Source of the DNA: Adiantum capillus-veneris | Lineage: Eukaryota > Streptophyta > Polypodiopsida > Polypodiales > Pteridaceae | Reading direction: 5' to 3' | Assembly (NCBI GenBank): GCA_014529385.2 | Contig: CM043948.1 | Span: forward strand, 77,612,291 to 77,672,290 | Length of the DNA: 60,000 nucleotides | Shown: positions 43,911-54,738 of the stretch, one piece after another | How the letters are laid out: the number at the start of each line of letters is the position of its first letter | Numbering within the stretch: the first letter of the stretch is position 1 | Program-made: the position numbers and the translations under genes | The notes under the pieces: model-generated | The model's database searches: none | Told to the model about the DNA's origin: nothing | The model's input: the letters and a program-made list of their open reading frames with translations, nothing else

Positions 43911-44153
43911 GTCTCAGTGGAAGATGATGAAATTGTCCGTGCATGCTTGGATGGTCTAGGAGATGAGTATGTACATTTTAGGTCTTCCATGAATACAAGA
44001 GACGACATCCCCGTGTTCCAAGATTTGATTTCTATGCTTATTCTTGAGGAGAAGAACCTTGACACATCTTCTTCTCATGGCATAAATAATTGTGAACAGG
44101 CCTCTATTCTAACTCCAACAGAGGTAGAGGTAGAGGTCGTGGTCGAGGCCTAA
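43911..44153 (+). CDS. Copia Gag, middle part
   Basis: Same frame as the N-terminal part, with VRACLDGLGDEY and LILEEKNL typical of copia Gag. A frameshift near 44105 moves the Arg-Gly-rich nucleocapsid part into the next frame; the residues after that point here are not native. Confidence 0.85.
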   Translation, partial: VSVEDDEIVRACLDGLGDEYVHFRSSMNTRDDIPVFQDLISMLILEEKNLDTSSSHGINNCEQASILTPTEVEVEVVVEA

Positions 44154-44725
44154 GGGGTTGCAGGGGCCAATTTCATGAAGGTCAATCAAATCAAAACAAT
44201 ACAGGTGGCAGGGGAAACCAGTCTCAAGGCAGGGGGAGTCAAAGAGGTTGTGGTGCAGGATCAAGCAGGCAGCAACATACTGCAGATAGCAGAGAATGTT
44301 GGACTTGTGGTGAAAGAGGTCACATGTCACGGGACTATCCAAAGGGAAAAGCAAGTGGAAAGAGAGAACATGGCAACTATGCATCTACTAGCAGAGATGC
44401 AGATGACAGAAAAAATGAGCGCATGTTTGTTATGCACCATGTAATGAATACAATGAATGCAGAGAATTCCACCCAAGATGATGTTTGGTATGTGGATTCA
44501 GGTGCCTCTAATTACATGACGTCTCGTGGAGAGTGGTTTAGAGATATGCGCAAACCAGATGTGTCAGGCTATGTGCAGACAGGAGATGACACAGCTCACC
44601 CCATTGCTCATGTAGGGGATATACCTCTAAATACAAAGAGTGGGAAATCAAAGTACTTAGCAGATGTACTTCATGTCCCAAACATTACAAAGAATCTTAT
44701 TTCTGTTGGAAAAATGGTTGATTAG
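44110..44725 (+). CDS. Copia nucleocapsid and protease
   Basis: The frame holds an Arg-Gly-rich run, a zinc knuckle CWTCGERGHMSRDY (last Cys changed to Tyr) near 44297-44340, and the protease active site VWYVDSGASNYM at about 44485-44520. It reads on to LHVPNITKNLISVGK. TAG at 44723-44725, and another at 44732-44734, end it in frame; both are explained by CAG to TAG. Confidence 0.9.
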
Positions 44726-44734
44726 GGTTTGTAG

Positions 44735-44960
44735 GTTCGCTTCAATCCCAATGGTTGTTATGTAGAAGATTTCCAGAATGGCTGTAAGCTGATCACAGAG
44801 GGCAAATGTGTGGGCAGAATGTTTACGCTGAATGTAGACATGCCTGAGGTAAAAGCTGCATTATTTGCACAGAGCATAGGTGTTGTGGCTGATGTTGACA
44901 TTTGGCACAAACGGATTGGCCATGTCAATGAGCAGAGAGTATGCATAAAGTGTGTGCAGC
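44735..44960 (+). pseudogene. Copia GAG-pre-integrase segment
   Basis: Continues the protease frame after two TAG stops: FNPNGCYVEDFQNGCKL, then the IWHKRIGHVNEQR motif of the pre-integrase zinc region. A frameshift near 44950 ends it. Confidence 0.85.
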
Positions 44961-44961
44961 A

Positions 44962-45717
44962 TGCCAGTTTGGAAAATAGTCAAAGGGCTCATTTCCACAT
45001 CAGCGCAATGTATGTAAAAAGCCACTTGAGGTGGTGCACACAGATTTTTGGGGTCCAACCGATACTGCAAGTATACATGGTTGCAGGTATCATGTCTCTT
45101 TCATTGATGACCATACAAGGAAATTATGGGTCTACTTCATGCGTAACAAAAGTGAAGTGTTTGGTCACTTTCAGGACTTCAAAGTCATGATTGAGAAGGA
45201 GACAGATATGCAAATCAAGACATTGACGTCAGATGGAGGGGGAGAGTACTTCTCCAACGATTTTTCAGATTTTATGCAAATGCATGGTATACGCAGGCAG
45301 CTTACATGCAGATATACTCCACAGCAGAATGGGGTCGCAGAAAGGAAAAACAGGCACATTGCAGAGGTTGCACGTGCATTGATGAATGAGAAGAACATGC
45401 CTCATCATTTCTGGGCTGAATCTGTAAATACAGCTGTGTACATTATGAACAGGACACCTACAGCCGCGGTGCATGATGTAACGCCTGAGGAAAAGTTTAC
45501 AGGTACAAAGCTTGATTTGGCACACTTGAAATTGTTTGGTTGCATAGCTTACGTGCATGTACCAGATGAGTTGCGTAGGAAATTGGATCCTAAAGCAGAG
45601 AAATGTATTCTTGTGGGATTTTCCCTTGAACAAAAGGGGTACAGGTGCTACAATCCTACTACACGAGAACTACGAGTGAGCAGAGATGTAGTATTTGATG
45701 AGATGAGCAGCTGGTAA
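44962..45717 (+). CDS. Copia integrase
   Basis: Zinc region end CQFGK, TAG at 44977-44979 in frame, then VVHTDFWGP (first Asp, about 45037), SDGGGEY (second Asp, about 45230) and GVAERKNRHI (Glu, about 45340) as the DDE core. HFWAESVNTAVYIMNR and LGFS-like C-terminal strands follow. TAA 45715-45717 is in frame with RT. Integrase inserts the cDNA, giving 5-bp duplications as seen at the element ends. Confidence 0.92.
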
Positions 45718-47469
45718 AGTAATGCACATGGCACTATTGGGGCTGATGTTAAAGATGATGTGGTTGTACAAAATGTGAGGCCACAGTCACAGGTTTTGAG
45801 TGGACCACAAGAGTCCTCTTCTCGTGGCTCTATGGAGAAGCCATGGAATGGTAGACTACGTATGCAGGTTACTCCACCACTAGGTACAGGGAATGTATCA
45901 CGAAAAGGAAAGGAAAAGGTTGATGAACATCCCTTTATGGCTGATGCATCATCGGGGTTTTCACATGTAGACATGGATTCAGATGGTTCGGAACAAAGTC
46001 TTGATGAGGAATTTGAAATTCCAGCTGTTAGGACACCTGGTGTAAGGAAAGTACAAGAAGATGCTAGAGGGCAAAGGAGTGACCCAAGACCGCGTAGATC
46101 TAATAGAGTCAGAAATCCAGTTCAGAAATTGACTTATGATGGGTATCTAGCGCATCACCAAGCCTACATGGCTAAGGTGATACAGGATGTGGAGCCCACA
46201 TGTTTTGAGGATGCAGTTGGAAATGTGCATTGGGATGATGCAATGAATGAAGAGATGGCTGCATTGGAAGCAAATGACACATGGGAGTTGGTGCCATTGC
46301 CAAGTGGCAAGAAAGCTATTGGCTATACATGGGTGTATAAAACTAATCATAAGGCTGATGGTAACATTGAGCGTCACAAGGCAAGGCTGGTCGCAAAGGG
46401 TTATGCACAGACGTATGGCATAGACTATGAGGAGACCTTTGCTCCAGTGGCAAAGATGACGACTGTGAGAGCTGTCATAGCAGTGGCTACATCTAGAGGA
46501 TGGATTATGCATCAAATGGATGTAAAGAATGCCTTCTTGAATGGTGAGTTGCAAGAGGAAGTGTATATGGATCAGCCACTTGGTTATGTCGATCCAGGTT
46601 ACCCAGATTATGTATGCAGGCTTCTCAAAGCTTTGTATGGTTTGAAGCAGGGATCTAGAGCATGGTATGACAAGATTGCCAAGTATCTTGTCAATATTGG
46701 GTTTAGGAGAGCTCATGCTGATCATTCACTCTATGTATGTGAGAGTGATGTGGGGATTGTGGTCATTATCATATATGTAGATGACCTTATTATTGTGGGT
46801 GACATTGCTATGGAGATTGACCATGTGAAGGGTCTTCTCAAACAGGAGTTTGAAATGAAAGATTTGGGCGAGTTGCACTACTTTCTTGGCATTGAGGTGA
46901 TCAGGACTCCAGAGGGTGTATGGCTGTCACAGAGACAGTATGCTTTCGACATGTTGTCAAAGGATGGTATGGCTGATTGTAAGTCAATTTCTATTCCCTT
47001 GGATGTGAATGCAAAGCTGAGTGCAGAGAAGGGTGATGTTGTTGAGGATGTCAAGATGTACAGGAAGATTGTGGGTAGTCTAATCTACTTGACTATCACG
47101 AGGCCAGACTTGAGCTACACAGTAGGCTTGGAGAGTCAGTTCATGCAGCTTCCGAGGAAGCCACATTTGGATGGAGTACGATGCACACTTTGGTATGTGC
47201 AAGGGACTCTTGACTACGCATTTTTCTATGCAACAGATGCGCCATTAGCATTGTATGGGTATACAAATGCAAATTGGGCAGGTAGCATTGTTGATAGGAG
47301 ATCTACGAGTGGCTTCGTGTTCTCTTTTGGGAGTGCTGCTGTTACTTGGAGTAGTAAAAAGCAACCTACGGTTGCTTTATCGAGCACAGAGGCCGAGTAC
47401 AGAGGTGCAGCAGTTGCGGCGTGTGAGGTAGCTTGGCTACGCACATTACTTGAGGACTTGGGAGTGTAG
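45718..47469 (+). CDS. Copia reverse transcriptase and RNase H
   Basis: Same frame as integrase. The N-terminal 130 residues are an acidic linker ending PRRSNRVRNPVQKL. RT: EMAALEANDTWELV, HKARLVAKGYAQ, QMDVKNAFLNGEL (motif A, about 46515), YVDDLI (motif C, about 46776), LHYFLGIEV. RNase H: YTNANWAGS, STSGFVF, LSSTEAEYRG (about 47378). TAG 47467-47469 cuts the last part of RNase H. Confidence 0.95.
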   Translation, partial: SNAHGTIGADVKDDVVVQNVRPQSQVLSGPQESSSRGSMEKPWNGRLRMQVTPPLGTGNVSRKGKEKVDEHPFMADASSGFSHVDMDSDGSEQSLDEEFEIPAVRTPGVRKVQEDARGQRSDPRPRRSNRVRNPVQKLTYDGYLAHHQAYMAKVIQDVEPTCFEDAVGNVHWDDAMNEEMAALEANDTWELVPLPSGKKAIGYTWVYKTNHKADGNIERHKARLVAKGYAQTYGIDYEETFAPVAKMTTVRAVIAVATSRGWIMHQMDVKNAFLNGELQEEVYMDQPLGYVDPGYPDYVCRLLKALYGLKQGSRAWYDKIAKYLVNIGFRRAHADHSLYVCESDVGIVVIIIYVDDLIIVGDIAMEIDHVKGLLKQEFEMKDLGELHYFLGIEVIRTPEGVWLSQRQYAFDMLSKDGMADCKSISIPLDVNAKLSAEKGDVVEDVKMYRKIVGSLIYLTITRPDLSYTVGLESQFMQLPRKPHLDGVRCTLWYVQGTLDYAFFYATDAPLALYGYTNANWAGSIVDRRSTSGFVFSFGSAAVTWSSKKQPTVALSSTEAEYRGAAVAACEVAWLRTLLEDLGV

Positions 47470-47700
47470 GTGGACCAACAGATTGTCATCCATTGTGACA
47501 ACCTCAGCAGCATGCAGCTGGCTAGGAACCCAGTGTTCCATGCCAGGACCAAGCACATAGAGGTCCATTACCACTACGTTCGAGAGCAAGTGTTGGCGGG
47601 TGACATCGACTTGGTCTATGTCAGCACAGAGGAGTAGAGAGAGGATATCTTTACCAAGGCCCTCGGAGCTTAGAAGCTTCGACGTTTCCGGACTATTCTT
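47470..47700 (+). pseudogene. Copia RNase H C-terminus after stops
   Basis: The frame continues past TAG 47467 with IHCDNLSSMQLARNPVFHARTKHIEVHYH, then TAG 47635 and TAG 47671. The NPVFHA...TKHIEV stretch is nearly the same as in the left-edge copia at 31-75, though these are different families by LTR sequence. Confidence 0.9.
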
Positions 47701-47718
47701 GGACTCTGCGACATGCAG

Positions 47719-47732
47719 AGCTCGAGGGGGAG
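47719..47732 (+). other. Polypurine tract of copia element
   Basis: GCTCGAGGGGGAG-type purine run immediately before TGTTGAGATG of the 3' LTR. Confidence 0.85.
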
Positions 47733-48059
47733 TGTTGAGATGTGGAGCTCTACATCTTGAGCTGGCATCCACTACGGGTCTTGGCCGCTTACGACATTTA
47801 CTCACTGGCACGTTAGGTGACCGACACGGAGGATCTCTGCCAGTGATTCTACAGCTGGACTACACTTATAGTGCCAGCCTAGTACGCTTCTAGCGAGTTC
47901 ACACTTAGTGACCGCATGTACATATGTGCTACTTTTCAGTTTTAGCACTTAGTCATTTTGTACTCTCTTTTCTGTGTGAAGAAGAAGAAGAAGAAGCTTT
48001 CCATCTCTGTGTGCTTTGTGATTGTCTTGTGTAGCTCTCTTGCATCTTCTTTCTTTACA
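47733..48059 (+). mobile_element. 3' LTR of copia element
   Basis: 327 bp, same length as the 5' LTR with no indel and about ten substitutions. Followed by TTCGT. Confidence 0.95.
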
Positions 48060-48859
48060 TTCGTCTGGCACTTGAAAAAACTGCATGGTGACTTTGTTTT
48101 TTAGTTCCACTGCCGAGTATCCTACAAATCTTGCTATGAGGTTTCTTATCACCGACGCAAATATCTTCGTTCGCCAGGTGAAAAAGCCAGTGTAAAATGC
48201 CTCCTCAAAAGCTAGCATATTGTGCGATGGCAGAAACATGCATTGGGCATAAAAGCCATAAAGAACTTCTTCTGAGGGTTGCCCACTTAGATCATAGCAG
48301 AGGCCATTGTTTCCTTCCAAAAATGAGATCCATGGGGCTCCTGTCTGCTCAGGATCATTGGAGACTTGTATGCAAGTGAGTAGCATCTGACATATTTTGT
48401 ATAACATTGCACACGAGAGATCTGGCAGACTTTTGAAGAATTTCATGGCGCCCGTTAAGGTTTTCACCATGTATTCTTCTGTTGCTTGGCCTCTCTCTGG
48501 AGTTGGCAGCCTAGGAAAATTCAGCCATGTTGGCCTCTTCTTCTGCGTGCTTCCTGTGCTTGCCACGTCCTTACTCACAGTACATGACAAAATGTTGGAT
48601 CTGTCTGTATGGCTGCAGGTGCTCTCGTGAACAGAATCAAGTATCTTGGATTCTTGTTCAGCCAGTTGAGCCTCCACTTGGGGTGGACTTCATCCGCGCC
48701 ATCTTCTTGCATATCCTTGTATAATCTTTCCTTTACTAGTAAGAGTTCAACCTTGATGAGAGGGTATGGCAGGGATTGTTGGTGCCATTGAGCATTGATT
48801 TGATTGGGAGTGAGTTGTGTGACATTGCCAGAGTGTAAAACTCTCAACTCCCAATCCAT
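48060..48859 (-). pseudogene. Minus-strand ORF of unknown function, C-terminal half
   Basis: Reads from 48859 down to 48575 in one frame, then from 48677 to 48060 in another, so it has a frameshift near 48620-48660. It continues after the copia insertion at 42882. The product has NFPRLPTPERGQATEEYM, many hydrophobic helices (FFKSLPDLSCAMLYKICQML, WRTKIFASVIRNLIARFVG) and no motif I know. Its adjacency to a PPT and LTR-like end suggests it belongs to a retroelement, perhaps as a non-autonomous element's ORF. A host gene is the alternative. Confidence 0.5.
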
Positions 48860-49878
48860 AGCTGCCTTCCACTACTCATCTACCTCCAAGGCGATCTTCT
48901 CCTTCAGTGAATCTTCTTCAGCCTTTGACAACTGGACTATTGGCACTGTGTCTTCCTCTGTGATTTAGATTTGAAAATATTCTCCCCCACTCGGCTCTAC
49001 TATAGACTGCGTCTCAAAGTCAGAAAATGACATCGAGGGGATTTCCACTTGGGGTGACTCTGAAGTGTTGGCCTCTTCCTGTGTATCTGGATTTCCCTCT
49101 TTGAGAGTTGATTCGTTCTTTTTAATTATGCAATTTCCTTAAGGAGCTCCTCCTCTCTTTGGACCCGCATGAATGCTAGGTCTCTACATTGTGACTGCTC
49201 CAGCTTCAATTCTGGTTCTAATTCTTTGTTTTTCTTTTAAAATGCTTTATACACCTCATCTGTTCCCTTGATCGAGGCCACAGTTGGATTTTCTCTTAAT
49301 TGCCACAAGAAAGTGGCCTGATAATTAATTCTTTAATCCGAATAGTGCAGAGATACGTTTTCTACATCTAATTGTACTTGAATCTTCTGAGCGGACAGAG
49401 AGGTGGTAAGAAGTTCATTTGTCACCTCTGTCAACTGCTCATCTTTCACTTTGCAGGCATCAAATAACTTAGTCAAGAGGTCACCCAACTCCTCCATTTC
49501 CTTTTGTTGGCTGTCCCTGGTTATCTGATGTTGTTCGGCTTCAGTCTTTAGCTCTTGTACTTGAATTTGGAGATCAGTGATAGTAGCCATTCGTTTGTCG
49601 AGCTTGCCTTGAAGAGCATCGATGACCATTTCTAATTCTTTGGCTTTAGTACCGCGGTTAAAGGCTGCTAAGCGGAGTTTCTCCGTCATGATTTGCATCT
49701 GCCTTGCATACTCGTTCACTTGTAGAATGACGTGGTTAGGAGTTTTTTGGAGCAAGGGATTGCGCATATATATATACACATGCATGGTGCATCGAATAAA
49801 GGATTTCCCATTTTCCAGAGCCAGGTGGTTACGTGGGGCCCACATGTGTACAGGTAGGACATCATGTACATTGTGCAT
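48860..49878 (-). pseudogene. Minus-strand coiled-coil region, probably same gene
   Basis: The frame at 49878-49333 encodes about 130 residues of heptad-rich coiled coil (KELEMVIDALQGKLDKR, IQVQELKTEAEQHQ, LGDLLTKLFDACKVKDEQL). 49330-48860 has similar Glu/Lys-rich sequence (FMRVQREEELLKEIA and others) spread over frames with stops. A coiled-coil N-terminus followed by a globular part fits a Gag-like or structural protein, but identity is open. Confidence 0.45.
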
Positions 49879-49903
49879 CGATTTTCATTATCATCAATAT
49901 TAG

Positions 49904-50950
49904 TGTGTTTTTTATATAATAATGAGGAGTTGGTATCACGTAAAAATTCTCAAGGAAGATATCCGTGGGCCGATGACATGAGGTAAGCAGGTGCGTCAGA
50001 TGGCATCTAGTGGCGTCATGAGGTCGAATGGGGTCAATATTTGCACGTGGATAAGTATGGACACAACCTGGGTGTTTCCTTGTGATAATTATACGAAAAG
50101 ATCATCATGAGAATTTTATTTGGGATCCACTTCACATGATTGCGGGATGCATTATTGAAAAACGTTGAGTGCCAGGTGTGCGGATGGATGCAGCAGGGTG
50201 ACAACTATGCACTGTGAGGCCACTTTCTGGCCTGGTCGGGGTCCATTTGAGGTCAACTAATAGGCCAAGGGTGCCCAAGTAATAAATCTAAGTGTGGGAA
50301 CTGAAAAAATTGAGAGAAGACCAGAAAAAACGTGGAGAGAAGAGGAGAAACAGCTACAACTGTGTTTTTGCTATTTTTGGAGCCTGTTTTGGCCATAAAC
50401 TGCTCATCCGAGGTCGGATTTGAGCACTTTGACATTGTAGACTGGGGTTTTGGGCTGTTCCGGATGCAAGTAGCAGTTGACCTTCAAATACTTGTAGATT
50501 CTTGTCATGTTCGTCAGAAACTCTTTGGTTGACATGGAGATTGATAGAATCTTTCTCAGTAGGGTCAATGGCATTAGCATCCTCTATACCAACAATCTCG
50601 AGTATAACTTTGTCAGCTACAATATCTTGTTGAAGGACTGCAAGTCTAAAGAATACCTAATTTTAGATTCCAAAGGATCTACATTTTGATAACCCTTTTT
50701 TGTCACACTCTTAGAAAAAACTAATCCCAAATAGAAAATTTACTAACTGACAACACATCTACAATGAATTTATTTTTATGCTCCTTATTGTCTAGAGATT
50801 CCTAATCTTTATCTAGCTACATTAGTTCTTTGTCCATGATGGTGGCGCCTAGAAGTATACTTGGAGAAACATTTATGCTTTTAAGTTCTAGAGCACAAGT
50901 CTCATTTTCTATTTCCAATGATCTTCTTGCATTGGATGATTTCGTTGACT
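49904..50950. other. Non-coding stretch, nothing firmly recognised
   Basis: Short frames (60-67 codons) have no known motif. The segment 50250-50480, with AAAAAATTGAGAGAAGACC and a GC-neutral body, could be an eroded LTR; I cannot support it. Confidence 0.35.
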
Positions 50951-50954
50951 AAGT

Positions 50955-52905
50955 TTCTTATGGGCTTTAGGCCATACGGTTCTCTTTGTAGATATCTCTA
51001 TGACTTTAAGATAATCCAAAATATGTCTCTTTATGGCCTCAAGGCCATAGGGTTAGGATTGTTGGGAGGTCTCAACATATAAATAGATATATGGCTTCAA
51101 AGCCATATGGTACTTTATTTATGGGTCACCCTATGGTCCTAAGGCCATGGGTTGTCATAGGGCCACAAGATGCCCTCTATGAGCACTAGTAAGAAACCAT
51201 ATATGCTTTATGTTGGCACCCTATGACCTGAGGGCCACAAGGTCTGCCTCTTATGCTAGTAGGAAACCCTTTATGCTACCGGTTGTCACTCTATGGCCTT
51301 TGGGCCATAGGGTGCCCTCTGTGCTAGTAACAAATCCTCTATGCTCTATGTTTGCACCCTATGGACCTAGGGCCACAAGTTACCCTCTATGATAGTAAGA
51401 AATCCTCTATTCTCTATGTTTGCACCCTATGGACCTAGGGCCACAAGGTACCCTGTGTGTTAGTACGAAATCCTCTATGCTCAATATTGAAACCCTATGG
51501 CCCCAAGGCCAAAGGATGTCCTCTATGCTAGTAAAAAAAACCATCCACGCTCTATGTTTCCACCCTATGGAGACTTGAGGGACACAAGGTACCCTTTATA
51601 ATGCTACTAAGAAACCTTGTATGCTCTAGGGGAGCACCAAATAGCCCCTAGGCCACAAGGTTCCCTCTATGCTAGAAAGAAAACCTCTACGGTCTACATT
51701 GGCAACCTGCAACCCTCGGGCCATAGGGTGCATCAAATGGCTCCTAGGCCACATGGTGCCCTCTATGCTAGAAAGGAAACCTCTGCGCTCTACAATGACA
51801 CTGTATGGCCCCAAGGCCATAGGGTTCCCCTTACGCCTAGTATGAAACCATTGAAACTCTATATTTGCATCTATAGACCATAGGCCACAAGGTGAGCTCT
51901 ATGTTAGTAAGAAACCATCTAAACTCTATGTTTGTAACCTATGGCCCAAAGGCCATAGGATAGACAAGTAACCCTTTAGGAACATTCCCCACAAAGACCA
52001 CCTTATGGCCCCATGGTGATTGAGTGTCCTAGGTGCCCTTCTTAAGACTGTTTTATTTTTTGTATCATATGGCCCCAGGGAAATAAGCTATCCTCTATGC
52101 TATCAAAAAACCGTTTATGCTCTTTGTTGGAATCATATGGCCCCAATGCCATAGGGTGCTCTCTATGCTAGCAAGAAACCCTCCGTGCTATATGTTTGCA
52201 CCCTATGGCACCAAGGACACATGGTGTCCTCCATGATAGTAAGAAACCCTCTATGCTCTAAGTTTACACCCCATTTGACTATGTTGACACCCTATGGCCC
52301 CAAGGCCATATGCTTCTCCCTAGGGCCACAAGGTGCCCTTCAACCTAGGAAGAGACCCTTTATGCCCTAAATTGGTACTCTTTGGCCTCAGGGTCATAGG
52401 GTGCCTTCTATGCTAGTAGGATACATTATATGGTATAGGTTTCCACTCTATTGCGTAGGGCTAAAAGGTTTGCTCTATGAAGAAACCATCTATGCTAGGG
52501 ATAGAAGGAAACTCTCGGGCTATAGGGTGTCCTCTATGCTACTATCATATGGTCCAAGGGCCAGATAGTGACCAAGGTGTCATGTGTGTGAGAATTCTCT
52601 ACTATATATACAAAAACTACTTTATGGCACTATGGCGTCCGAAGTGCAGCAAGGTGCTAATAAAAATCCCTCTATGCTCTATGTTGGCACCCTATGGCCA
52701 TAGGGTGGTCTTTATGCTAGTAAAATTCCCTCTATACACTATGTTTACGTGTATACTTATAAGAAGCCATTTATGCACTATGTTGGCCTTTTATGACCCT
52801 AGATCCATACGATGTCCTCTATGGTAAAAGAGAAATTGTACATGGGATATGATGGCATCCTATGGTCCTAGGGCCATAGGGTGTCCTCTATGCTAGAAAA
52901 ATGTG
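50955..52905 (+). repeat. Satellite-like array, unit about 67 bp with palindromic core
   Basis: Imperfect units follow the pattern CACCCTATGGCCCCAAGG, CCATAGGGTGCCCTCTATGC, TAGTAAGAAACCCTCTATGC, TCTATGTTGG. Three successive starts at 51288, 51355 and 51422 give a 67-bp period, and the next is 51489. The core CCCTATGGCC...GGCCATAGGG is self-complementary with a short loop. Units later in the array vary (67-95 bp) and some halves are missing. The period is not a multiple of three and frames drift, so it is non-coding. Confidence 0.9.
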
Positions 52906-53785
52906 TAAGTTAATAATGCGATAAATATGCAATCTAATATACAAAATTGAATCATTATCATACATCATACATTTGATGCTTTGCCACACAGTTGAAGGGG
53001 TCTTTGCCTTCAAATATCATCATAACATTCAAACATTTAAATCAAATTTGGAAGTACTTTAATTCACAAATGCATTGATCTGTTGGTGGATGGAAGGTCC
53101 GGCTCACCATGCACTTTGATTTACAAATCCTGGGGGGCAAAAGTATTTGTTCTGGATTCTCCTTATGGCATTGCACATGTTTTGGAACTTGCATTGCCTT
53201 CTACTTCCAATTTACAAACTTAAACAATGGTTATACATTATACAATCATTTCTTTGCAATAAACCTTGATACAATGTTCCAATTGCTACATGACAAGCTA
53301 AAAAATTCTAATAGTCCTAGCTTCCCTCTATTGAAAAAATTTCAAGATATAAATTCCAATTCTCTGCATCATCTAGAAGAGAAACAAAATCATAGTTTGG
53401 AACAAAATACTCGCACTTTATATCTTTGAATAAAATCTTGTTACAATCAAAGAACTAGATCTTCACATAATCCAAAGGACAAATGCTTCAATAACCATTT
53501 ATACTCGATGTTTACTATCTAAGAAAATAATTGGCATTTACAACAAATGTTGAATATATGTTTAATCTAGTTAGTTGCAATACAAAGATAATTATTTCAA
53601 ACGCTTACACCATCAATTCACAATAGAAGAACTTACACCCAACAAAAAATGATCATACATCAATTGTTCAAACTCTCATTCTTATATTTCATTCTCAATA
53701 GAATATTAAACCTTAATCACAAGATAAGAAATATATGTCCCTAATGTATATGGACACAAGATATAAGGCCAAAGAAAAATGTTCT
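52906..53785. other. AT-rich non-coding spacer
   Basis: No repeat unit and no credible frame; a 106-codon frame at 53109-53429 has no recognisable motif and AT-rich composition. Confidence 0.4.
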
Positions 53786-54430
53786 TGAAACACTTAAAGA
53801 GTCTTTAGGTACCTAGAATAACCAACCTATCGTCTAAAGGCCATAGGGTGTCATGTGATGTTTTATAAGATGTGTCCATAAGAGCTAGGTGATTTGCATC
53901 CATGGGGTGATTTAAGTTCCGCTGTGGAGATTCTATCTCACCACCCTATGGCCCTAAGGCCTTAGGGTATCCCAAATGCTCTTGGATAACTTATGTTTCC
54001 TTCTAGAATAGCCCAAATACTCATGTGCCCGTTTAGAGACTTTATGTAATCACTCTATATACATAAGATTGTAGGATAGCTGTGTTGACACCCTATGGCC
54101 TTAAGGCTGTAGACTAGCCCAAATGCTTATGTGCCCTTTTAAAGACTCTATGTAGTCACCCTATATCCGTAAGATTGTAGGGTAGCCAAATGCTTTTGGG
54201 GGATTCTATGTTGACACCCTATGAGCCTAAGGCTATACAGTAACCCAGATGCTTATGTGCCCTTTTAGAGACTCGGTGTAATCACCCTACATCTATAAGG
54301 TTGTAGGATATCCCATTTTCTTTTGGGGGATTCTATGGCCCTAGGGCTATAGGGTGTCATGTCTACAAATAACTCTATGATCCTCAAGTCTACAAAGAGC
54401 TCTATGATCCTCAAGTCATAGGGTATTCTT
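53786..54430 (+). repeat. Dispersed units related to the palindromic array
   Basis: CCCTATGGCC/GGCCATAGGG-type cores recur at about 53830, 53945, 54090, 54218 and 54335, with longer spacers that share TTATGTGCCCTTTTAGAGACTC. This is a second, longer-period (about 125-bp) form of the array. Confidence 0.75.
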
Positions 54431-54738
54431 CCCAAACCTCATGTGATCAATGAACTTTAAAGTATTACACAATATATATCTTATGACCATATATAAATGT
54501 AGAATTCTATTTACCACAACATGTCCATATAATATCATACACTTAAGTCTAATTCATTTATTGTGAAAAAACTCAAACTCACAAGTTCACATTTTTTCAA
54601 AGAAAATAAATTGAGAAAAATAACGAGCCAAACATCAATGTTTTTAACATCATGGGCAGATTTGAGATAGGACAAATAAAATAAAATGACAACAATAATA
54701 ATCGAAATATCAGTAATGTAATATCATGGGTGGCTAGC
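54431..54738. other. AT-rich spacer downstream of the ParB-like pseudogene
   Basis: No open frame or repeat; contains A-rich runs that could hold the minus-strand 3' UTR. Confidence 0.4.

Larger units (their letters stand above)
42883..48059 (+). mobile_element. Complete 5.2-kb Ty1/copia retrotransposon
   Basis: 5,177 bp with 327-bp LTRs, initiator tRNA-Met PBS, gag-pol and a PPT (about 47719-47732), flanked by TTCGT at 42878-42882 and 48060-48064. I count about ten substitutions between the LTRs (about 97% identity). Coding is broken by several stops and at least two frameshifts. It interrupts a minus-strand ORF. Confidence 0.96.

Noticed and set aside
51200-51883. Repeating peptide (NPLCSMFAPYGPRAT-like) in frames over the palindromic array
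   Set aside because: The unit is 67 bp, so the frame changes every unit; the peptide is a by-product of the DNA repeat.
50955-52905. CRISPR-like regularly spaced palindromic repeat
   Set aside because: Eukaryotic context, spacers are themselves repeated and related, units diverge; it is a satellite-type array.
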